In this document: piece after piece, positions 1 through 6,300 of the stretch | Position numbering within the stretch: the first letter of the stretch is position 1 | How the letters are laid out: each line of letters begins with the position of its first letter | NCBI GenBank assembly: GCA_964573505.1 | Contig: CAZNMS010000351.1 | Coordinates: 1 to 9,292 of the forward strand | Direction: 5' to 3' | Length of the DNA stretch: 9,292 nucleotides | Origin: AM-0621 sp964573505 | GTDB lineage: Bacteria; Planctomycetota; Planctomycetia; Planctomycetales; Planctomycetaceae | Notes under the pieces: generated by a model | Seen by the model: the letters and a program-made list of their open reading frames with translations, nothing else | Database searches by the model: none | What the model was told of the DNA's origin: nothing | Program-made: the position numbers and the translations under genes

Positions 1-929
1 GCTTCATCGTCGCGTTCCGCGGAACGTTGCCTCCGACCATCGAGCACATTGGGAATCCACTCGGAATCGTCAAAGACTGGTTCAATGACTTCAAAGCGAC
101 CCCGGTGAGCATTAATCGCTTTGCGGGCAAAGTTCATTTGGGCTTCTTGGCCTCGTACGAAGGCATTTGTGAGAAGCAACTGCGGGACACGAAGGTTCTG
201 CTTAATGAGGCAAAAGCAGCAGTCGATGCTGGCTACAAGATTCAGATCACCGGTCACAGCAAAGGCGGCGCGTTAGCAACACTCGCGGCTTATGACTTTG
301 TGAAGAATGGAATTCCGGTTGATGTCGTCATGACATTCGGCGCCGCACAAGTTGGCGACGCGGACTTCTGCGCGGCTTACGCCAAATTGAATCTCAAGCA
401 TCTGCGATTCGAACGCGGCAACGACATCGTGCCGCATACTCCGAACCATCAAGGACTCCTGCCCTTCAACCCCTGTCCCGGTTACGAACATGTTGGTCGG
501 CTTTGCTATCTCAATCTCGCTGGGGAATTAGATACTCGAACTGAGGCGGCATTGAGCGTCGAACGGAAAGAGCGAATCAAGGGCTTTGTTGATCATCCGC
601 TCTGCAGTTACCTCGCAGAATTAGCCAAGGGAACGGCACCGGTTGAAGCGCCCGTGCGACTGCATGTAGGCGGAAGCTTCGGGCTGACATTCAGTCTGCC
701 CGAAGGTTTGTTGAAAGATGCCATGACGAGACTGCCAGAACGTGTTGTTGAAGTGTTAAAGAGGTCATCGAATCCGCATCGTGACACGCAGGAATATCTG
801 AGCCTGCTAAGCCTCATTGCGCATCATGCGATCGATAGGTCGCATCCAGATTTGGAACTCATTCGATGCATTCCGGGGCTCAAACTGTCGAGTTATGCAG
901 AGGTACTTGCGGCGCTCGCAGCGAAGTGA
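1..929 (+). CDS. Class 3 (Rhizomucor-type) lipase, 5' partial
   Basis: Likely an alpha/beta-hydrolase that cleaves ester bonds of acylglycerols or related lipids. The reading frame is already open at the window edge (first full codon at 3) and starts with FIVAFRGT, the typical beta-strand/oxyanion-region motif of class 3 lipases (Pfam Lipase_3), so the true start lies upstream. 308 codons are visible, ending at TGA 927-929. The nucleophile elbow ITGHSKGGALATLAA holds Ser at codon 258-260. GNDIVPHTP supplies the Asp (423-425), and the FVDHPLCSY segment supplies the probable catalytic His (594-596), matching the DHxxY context of Rhizomucor lipase. The His in YEHVG (489-491) matches a conserved but non-catalytic family position. 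About 110 residues follow the catalytic His, longer than the classic domain, mostly helical-looking and unrecognised. Substrate and secretion cannot be judged because the N-terminus is missing. The family call is firm; the exact substrate is unknown. Confidence 0.88.
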   Translation, partial: FIVAFRGTLPPTIEHIGNPLGIVKDWFNDFKATPVSINRFAGKVHLGFLASYEGICEKQLRDTKVLLNEAKAAVDAGYKIQITGHSKGGALATLAAYDFVKNGIPVDVVMTFGAAQVGDADFCAAYAKLNLKHLRFERGNDIVPHTPNHQGLLPFNPCPGYEHVGRLCYLNLAGELDTRTEAALSVERKERIKGFVDHPLCSYLAELAKGTAPVEAPVRLHVGGSFGLTFSLPEGLLKDAMTRLPERVVEVLKRSSNPHRDTQEYLSLLSLIAHHAIDRSHPDLELIRCIPGLKLSSYAEVLAALAAK

Positions 930-1153
930 GGTCGGGCTGTTGCTGACGGCGAATTGGGGTTGTCAGAAAAATTACTTCCAGTGACGAGTTGTAGGGGCGA
1001 CTCTCCACTGACCCCGCGCTGGCGTTGCGACCTCGATGTGAGCTGATCAGGCTTCGCTCAAGAGGATTCCTATGTGGCTTGCGCGGTGAATTGAGAACGT
1101 CTCGGACTACGAGTTCTCGATTTCTTGTTGGCTGGCGCAATTGGAGACGCCGT
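930..1153. other. Intergenic spacer, no gene recognised
   Basis: Between the lipase stop and the palindromic element I see no convincing coding region on either strand. The only structure noted is a weak six-base inverted repeat, GAGAAC near 1090 and GTTCTC near 1110. No clear intrinsic terminator with a U-run follows the lipase gene: a CTGAC/GTCAG pair near 945-970 is followed by A residues, not T. Promoter elements could not be assigned with confidence. Confidence 0.5.
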
Positions 1154-1244
1154 TGATCGTCGCCTTTCGCTCTGCGAAAGGGATTTTCTCTCGGGGCTTT
1201 TGCTCCGCAAAAGCATCCTTTCGCGGAGCGAAAGGCGACTATCA
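1154..1244. repeat. Nested palindromic element (REP/MITE-like)
   Basis: Two outer arms (1154-1181 and 1217-1244) are inverted copies of about 28 bp with two mismatches by hand alignment. Each arm is itself a palindrome: CCTTTCGC-TCT-GCGAAAGG (1163-1181) and CCTTTCGC-GGA-GCGAAAGG (1217-1235). A third related palindrome, GCTTTTGC-TCC-GCAAAAGC (1196-1214), sits in the middle. No coding capacity is evident. The design resembles bacterial REP/BIME clusters or a small non-autonomous element. Whether it is repeated elsewhere in the genome cannot be seen here. Confidence 0.7.
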
Positions 1245-1246
1245 GT

Positions 1247-1261
1247 CGCGGCTTCGCCGCG
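1247..1261. repeat. GC-rich hairpin
   Basis: CGCGGC-TTC-GCCGCG forms a six-base-pair stem with a three-base loop, directly after the nested palindromic element. No T-run follows (the next bases are TCGTTT), so it is a poor candidate for an intrinsic terminator. It may be part of the same palindromic cluster. Confidence 0.45.
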
Positions 1262-1270
1262 TCGTTTACC

Positions 1271-1298
1271 GCTCGCCACAAGCATGCTCATCGCGAGC
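1271..1298 (+). promoter_or_regulatory. Possible leader hairpin upstream of the cytochrome gene
   Basis: GCTCGC (1271-1276) and GCGAGC (1293-1298) can pair around a 16-base loop that contains the palindrome GCATGC (1282-1287). It ends 21 bases before the ATG at 1320, just upstream of the weak purine stretch GAAAG (1308-1312) that could act as ribosome binding site. Six-base stems arise often in GC-rich DNA, so a regulatory role is speculative. Confidence 0.2.
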
Positions 1299-1319
1299 TG
1301 AAAGATTGAAAGCACCTTG

Positions 1320-2753
1320 ATGACGCGCACGTTTTTGTTGGGCCTTTGTGCTCTTGTCTGCCACTTCGCGATGACTGCGTTTGCGGCTGAGGAAACTCGG
1401 TCGGTCAATTTCGACGAGCACATTGCTCCGATCTTCAAGCGTCATTGTTGGCAGTGTCACGGTGATGCGAAGCAAGAGGCCGGGCTCAATCTCGCGAGCT
1501 ACGCCTCGGCGATCAAAGGCGGCAGCGGCGGAGCGGTCTTGATGTCGGGACGCGCGAGCGGCAGTCGGCTCTTCAAGGCCCTCACTGCTGAAGATCCCGC
1601 CGAACGCATGCCGCCTGAGAATGATCCGCTGCCGAAAGAGCAGATCGCGCTGATCAAGAATTGGATCGACGGCGGTTTGAAGCAGAGTGCCTCCAGTGCT
1701 GCTCTTCCGACAAAGACGCTCAGCTTCACTCCGACAGCCGCAGTAGCCAGTAGCGGTCCGGCGGTCATGCCAGAAAAATTACAGCCTGTTCCGACGACGA
1801 AGACGACTCGTCCCTTTCCGATTCTCGCACTGGCTTCGAGCCCGCGCGCGTCCTTGATCGCCGCTGCGGGGTATGAGCGGATCGACTTGCTAGACCCTCA
1901 AAGCAAAGACGTGCTCGGCTCGGTCGCGTTTCCGGAAGGCGAGCCGCAGGTCTTGCGTTTCAGTCGTTCGGGAGCAGTGCTGCTCGCTGCTGGCGGTCGC
2001 CCGGTGCAGAACGGCTCGGCGGTGCTGTTCGATGTGAAGACCGGCAAGCGATTAGCCGAGATCGGAAATGAAGCAGACTCAGTGCTCGCTGCGGATCTCT
2101 CGGCTGACGAGCGACTCGTTGCGATCGGCGGTTCGAGCCGCGTTGTGAAGGTGTTCTCAACGACCGACGGAGCGTTGCAACACTCGCTCGTGAAGCACAC
2201 AGATTGGATCACGGCGATCGCCTTTAGCCCCGACGGCAAGCTGCTCGCGAGTGCCGATCGCGTCGGCAACATCCACTTATGGGATGCGAAGGGCGGCGGA
2301 GTCGTGCTGCCCTTGTCTGAACACAAAGCCGCCGTGCGAGCGCTGGCATGGCGCGCCGATAGTCAAGTTCTCGCTTCATGTGGTGAGGACGGCCTGATTG
2401 TTTGGTGGGAGATTGCGAAAGGCTGGCCGGCGATTTCGAAAGCCGACGCGCATCCGCCCGTTCGACCGGCGGGCACTTACGGCAAGATCGCGAACGGAGT
2501 GCTCGACGCGAGCTTTGGCCCAAAAGGCGAACTCGTCACGTGCGGTCGAGATGGCTCAGTCCGTCTCTGGGCCAGCGACGGCACGGCGTTGAAGGAGTTC
2601 AAACTCGATGCCGATCCAAAGTCGCCCGACGCGCGATCGAGGACTCGCAGCATGCCTCTGCGAGCCGTCGTCAATGCCGACGGCACTCGAGTCATTGCGG
2701 GCGACTCTGCCGGTCGCGTGCACTCATGGCCGATCGAAGCCGCAGCGAAGTAG
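1320..2753 (+). CDS. Exported planctomycete-type cytochrome c (PSCyt1) fused to WD40 beta-propeller
   Basis: A 477-residue protein probably exported to the periplasm-like space. The start is ATG 1320: an in-frame TGA at 1299-1301 leaves only this ATG or the adjoining TTG at 1317. Residues 1-22 look like a Sec signal peptide (MTRTFLLGL...AFA, cleavage before AEE), with no lipobox. Residues about 30-126 match the PSCyt1 family: FDEHIAPIFKRHC leads into the haem motif CWQCH (43-47), and RMPPENDPL offers Met97 as likely distal haem ligand. A Pro/Ser/Thr-rich linker (about 128-165) follows. Residues about 165-477 show seven WD40-like blades; the clearest are ITAIAFSPDGKLLASADR...IHLWD (about 293-322) and VRALAWRADSQVLASCGEDG (about 335-366), and the last ends in VHSWPIE. 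The family is common in planctomycetes, often next to PSCyt2/PSD1 (DUF1549/DUF1553) genes, which are absent here. Electron transfer is inferred from the haem site; the partner and exact role are unknown. Confidence 0.9.
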   Translation: MTRTFLLGLCALVCHFAMTAFAAEETRSVNFDEHIAPIFKRHCWQCHGDAKQEAGLNLASYASAIKGGSGGAVLMSGRASGSRLFKALTAEDPAERMPPENDPLPKEQIALIKNWIDGGLKQSASSAALPTKTLSFTPTAAVASSGPAVMPEKLQPVPTTKTTRPFPILALASSPRASLIAAAGYERIDLLDPQSKDVLGSVAFPEGEPQVLRFSRSGAVLLAAGGRPVQNGSAVLFDVKTGKRLAEIGNEADSVLAADLSADERLVAIGGSSRVVKVFSTTDGALQHSLVKHTDWITAIAFSPDGKLLASADRVGNIHLWDAKGGGVVLPLSEHKAAVRALAWRADSQVLASCGEDGLIVWWEIAKGWPAISKADAHPPVRPAGTYGKIANGVLDASFGPKGELVTCGRDGSVRLWASDGTALKEFKLDADPKSPDARSRTRSMPLRAVVNADGTRVIAGDSAGRVHSWPIEAAAK

Positions 2754-2824
2754 CACGATGGTTCGCAACCTGAGTGCAGCGTACGCATGTCGTCGCTTGA
2801 CTCTGCGAGGCTGTGAATTTTTGG

Positions 2825-2887
2825 GTAGCTGAACTCGTCAGAGTTCGGTTTCTGGCTCGGTTTCCGAAGTCTCACGACTTCGGCTAC
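2825..2887. repeat. Inverted pair of palindromic units (REP/BIME-like)
   Basis: Arms 2825-2848 and 2864-2887 are inverted copies, 20 of 24 positions matching, around a 15-base centre. Each arm folds on its own. The first pairs CTGAACTC (2829-2836) with GAGTTCGG (2841-2848), including one G-T wobble, over a GTCA loop. The second pairs CCGAAGTC (2864-2871) with GACTTCGG (2876-2883) over a TCAC loop. The stem C-G of one unit is G-C in the other, so pairing is preserved. A run of five T (2893-2897) lies nine bases past the second stem, too far for a good intrinsic terminator, although some transcript-end role after the cytochrome gene is possible. Confidence 0.65.
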
Positions 2888-2933
2888 GTAAATTTTTGCA
2901 GCCTCAGAGAGTCAAGCTACGGGTTCGAATGAC

Positions 2934-2946
2934 GCGACGAAGTCGC
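2934..2946. repeat. Short hairpin
   Basis: GCGAC-GAA-GTCGC forms a five-base-pair stem with a three-base loop in the spacer between the cytochrome and giant surface-protein genes. On its own it is near the level expected by chance, but it lies between two clearer palindrome pairs. Confidence 0.3.
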
Positions 2947-3004
2947 ATCCGATAGTCGCCATCTAAGGCAACGGCTTTGAGATGACAGTTCCGGCCGGTC
3001 GCCC

Positions 3005-3049
3005 GGCAGCAGGCTGCCTGACTCACGAAAGCGGCAGCAGGGCTGCCGC
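3005..3049. repeat. Pair of GGCAGC/GCTGCC palindromes (REP-like)
   Basis: Two similar palindromes lie 12 bases apart: GGCAGC-AG-GCTGCC (3005-3018) and GCGGCAGC-AGG-GCTGCCGC (3031-3049). The second can be lengthened by a distal GACT (3020-3023)/AGTC (3050-3053) pairing. No T-run follows. The paired, self-complementary layout is the same as in the clusters at 1154-1244 and 2825-2887, but with a different core sequence. Genome-wide copy number is unknown from this window. Confidence 0.6.
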
Positions 3050-3302
3050 AGTCTCAATGACGGCAATCGTGACTTTCGATCCTGTCTCGCCCGTGCTCAA
3101 TACGACGTTCCTGACAGACCGGTCAGACCGATGATTGTTGGCTGTTGCGGCAACTCAACGGCGTCTCAGCGATGTTGTCTTTCGGCAACATGTTTCAGCG
3201 CGACAACAGGACACCCGCCGCCGAATACTCCGCCTCTTGCGGGGAGAGCTGCGCACTGCGTTGTCTTTATTGACTCTCCTATCCGATCGCTGCACTCACA
3301 TT

Positions 3303-3320
3303 GCCAATCATGTGATTGGC
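3303..3320. promoter_or_regulatory. 18-bp palindrome upstream of the giant gene, possible operator
   Basis: GCCAATCA and TGATTGGC are perfect inverted eight-base arms around a central TG. The site ends 50 bases before the ATG at 3371. Its size and near-perfect two-fold symmetry, with AT-rich arms unlike the GC-rich palindromes elsewhere in the spacer, fit a site for a dimeric DNA-binding regulator. No adjacent regulator gene is present and no promoter was assigned, so the role is inferred from position and symmetry only. Confidence 0.4.
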
Positions 3321-3324
3321 CGCG

Positions 3325-3382
3325 TGCTCGGCATTCACCCCGCAAACAAAAATGGGTCGCGGGGTTTGTTATGCTCGGCATT
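3325..3382 (+). repeat. 11-bp direct repeat flanking the leader hairpin
   Basis: TGCTCGGCATT occurs at 3325-3335 and again at 3372-3382, where it forms codons 1-4 of the giant gene from the second base of its ATG. The copies are preceded by G and A respectively, so the upstream one reads GTGCTCGGCATT. The upstream GTG (3324) is in another frame and is not an alternative start. The repeat may come from a small local duplication or mark a site bound twice by a protein or RNA. Confidence 0.5.
3337..3365 (+). promoter_or_regulatory. Hairpin over the likely ribosome binding site of the giant gene
   Basis: ACCCCGC (3337-3343) and GCGGGGT (3359-3365) are perfect inverted seven-base arms around a 15-base loop. 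The right arm contains GGGG (3361-3364), the only Shine-Dalgarno-like run before ATG 3371, six bases from the start. The stem would therefore hide the binding site. A competing pairing, AACAAA (3345-3350) with TTTGTT (3365-3370), overlaps it, so two folds are possible. This would fit translational control, but no ligand-binding domain is recognisable. Confidence 0.4.
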
Positions 3383-6300
3383 TCTTGGTCGCAGTGGTTT
3401 CAACAATCGGTTGCGTCAACACATCGTTTGCGCGGGCTGCGTCGTCCATTTCGCGGACTTCAAGTCGGTCGATTCCAGCGCCGGACTTCGGCAGCGATCG
3501 AACTATTGGAAAACCGCTCGCTCTTGGCGGCCACTCTGACTGCGACGCTCGGCAGTTCGGACAACCTCGTGATCACGGACGCTGAGGGCACTCAAGACAA
3601 CTCGCTCACGATCAGTCGCGTCGGGAATGACATTGTCATCAGCGATGCCACTCAGCAGTTTGTCGGCAGCACGATCCCGGGTGCGGTGCTGTCCAATGGC
3701 GATCTCACAATCACCATTCCTGCGGCGTCCATCGGCGGAACTCAGATCATCGTCGACGCTCTCGATGGCAGCGACAGTTTGACCGTTGATCTCACAACCG
3801 ATCTCGGATTCGACGTTTCTTATGACGGCGGTTCCGGCACGAGCGACGACCTCACGTTGACCGGCGGCAGCGTGACGAGCGTGACTCACACGCTGATCAA
3901 CGCCAGCGCTGGCTCGGTCGCGGTCGACACCGGCATCACGAGGAATATCAGTTACACGGGGCTTGAGCCGATCACTGACAACCTCAATGCGACCAATCGC
4001 ATTTTCACGTTCACGGGAGGGGCCGAGACGATCACTTTGACTGACGCCGCCGGCGCTAACATGACGATCGACTCAACGCTCGGCGAGTCGATCACGTTCC
4101 CCAATCCGACGAACTCGTTGACGATCAATGCAGGTTCCGGCGACGACGTCATCAACCTGAACTCGTTCGACGCGACCTTCAACGCAAGCCTCTTCGTCAA
4201 CGGCGATGCGTCGACAGACACGGTCAACGTCAATGCGAACCTTGCTTTGACGGGGTCAGCCGCGCTCACGATCGACTCCGACGCGATTGATATCGGTGCC
4301 TTCACGGTCAGCACGGTCGACGGCAATCAAACTTACAACGGAGCGCTCAGCTTGAGCGGCTCAACGCTGAGCACGTCGGGCACGGGCGCGGTCACGCTCG
4401 GTGGCGGCGTGACGGTCAACGGCGGCGCAGTGAGCATGATCGCGGGCAAGCTCGATCTGAATTCGGCCACTCGTACCTTCACGGTGAACGATGTCGCGAG
4501 CGGCGATGATCTGATCGTGAGCGCTGTTGTGAGCAACGGCGGACTCATCAAAGCCGGAGTCGGCGACATGCTGCTGTCGGCCTCGAACACCTTTGCCGGA
4601 GCGACCGGGATCAGTGACGGCGTACTCGCGCTGTCAAACAACAACGCGCTCGGTTCGACGACTGGAGTGACCGCAACAGCAACTGCAACGGGCGGCATCG
4701 GCATTCGCGGCTCGCGCGTTGAATTGCGGAACGTCACGATCGCCGGCGTCCCGTTGACTTTGAATTCAACGGCAGCGGGCGACATGCGATCGGGACTCGT
4801 CACAACGACTGCAGGAACTAATACATGGACCGGAGCCGTCACGGTGCAGGGCGACGGGACGACCTACTTCGCTGCCGGTGACAGCGCCGGCGAGAACCTT
4901 GTTGTGAGCGGCAACGTGACGGGAGTCGGCTTCACGGGAACTCACAAGATCCGATCAATGACGCTGACCGGATTGGGTTCGGGAACGCTCGATGGCACGA
5001 TCGATCTCGGTGCGAACGGCATCTTCTTCAAAGACGACGCCAACAATTGGACGCTCAATTCGACCGGCAACAACTGGAACACAACTCAGGTTGCGCGCGG
5101 CACGCTGACGCTCGGCGCGACCGACGCATTGGCGACGACTGCGCGAGTGCAAATGGGCGATGCGACCGCCTTTGATGCGAAGCTCATTCTTAACGGCTTC
5201 AATCAGCGCACGGGTTCGGTCGTGAAAGTCGGAGCAAGCACCGGCACCGTGCGGATCGTCAACGGAAGTGCGACGGCGGTCATATACACGATCGATACGG
5301 CATCAACGGCGGACTACAGCGGCTTCTTCGGCGGCCCGGGCACGAACGAGAACAATCTCAGCATCGTGAAGACCGGCACCGGCACGCAGACCTTGAGCGG
5401 CGCCAATACCTACTTCGGCACAACGACGATCAATGCCGGCACGCTCGCGACCAGCAGCAACAGCGCGAACATCGGCGACGGATCTTCGACGAACACGCTG
5501 ATCTTCACTGGCGGCATTCTGTCAATGGGCGGCTTCACATCGCCCGTGACGCGTTCCGTGCTCTTCACTGCGGACGCCATCATTCGGGACATCGGTGCTA
5601 ACAACACGATTCAGGGGCAAATCACCGGTCCCGGCGGACTCACGAAACGCGATGCCGGAGTGCTGACTCTTTCGAATGCCACAAACACATTCGGCGGCGT
5701 CGGCAAGACGATCACGCTCGAAGGCGGCACGATCTCAGTGCCCTCAGATGCCGCACTCGGCGACACCTCGAACGGCATCGTTTTTAACGGAAGTGGAATT
5801 CCTGCGTTGCGACTAACGGGCACGACGACCACCAATCGCTCGGCAACGCTGACTCAAGCAGGTCGCCTCGAACCTCTCACGGGCACGTCGCTCACGATGA
5901 ATGGACTCATCACCGGAGCGGGCAATCTGCATCTCGGACGCTTCGGCGGCGGAATGACCGTCACTCTAACGAACGGTAGCAACAGTTACACCGGCATCAC
6001 GAACCTCGAATTCGGCACGCTGATCGTCACTGCCGATCACGCTCTCGGCAGCGCCGCCAATCGCACAACGGCAGTCACCGGCACCGTCATCGACTTGCAG
6101 AACGTGACCTACAACACCGCCGAAACCATCGAGCTCAGCAACGCAACGCTGCAGGTCTCGACGGGCACGAGCTATCTCGCGGGCGGAGTCACTCTGAATA
6201 CGCCGACTCCCGTCTTCGACACTCCGACCGGCACCGAACTCACGATCGCCGGTGCGGTGACCGGATCGCAGAACGCGACGAAGACCGGAGCAGGCACGCT

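Noticed and set aside
27..29. TTG at 27 as start of the lipase gene
   Set aside because: The in-frame codons before it already encode FIVAFRGT, a core lipase motif, so the gene must begin before the window.
1317..1319. TTG at 1317 as start of the cytochrome gene
   Set aside because: An ATG follows immediately at 1320 and gives a normal signal peptide; the difference is one residue.
880..1438. Minus-strand open frames across the spacer and the start of the cytochrome gene
   Set aside because: They run through the palindromic element and overlap the signal peptide and haem region of a well-supported gene; the products look like no known protein.
2864..2897. Intrinsic terminator after the cytochrome gene
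   Set aside because: The stem is good, but the T-run begins nine bases after it and is only five long. The hairpin is better explained as one unit of an inverted pair.
3131..3370. Upstream in-frame ATG at 3131 that would lengthen the giant protein by 80 residues
   Set aside because: The frame is open back to 2981, but the added stretch is Cys-rich and unlike a planctomycete N-terminus, and it spans the operator-like palindrome and hairpin. ATG 3371 gives the typical start with LENRSLLAA at 46-54.
2754..3370. CRISPR array or tRNA gene in the long spacer
   Set aside because: The palindromes differ in sequence and are not regularly spaced direct repeats, and no cloverleaf with T-arm and anticodon features was found.
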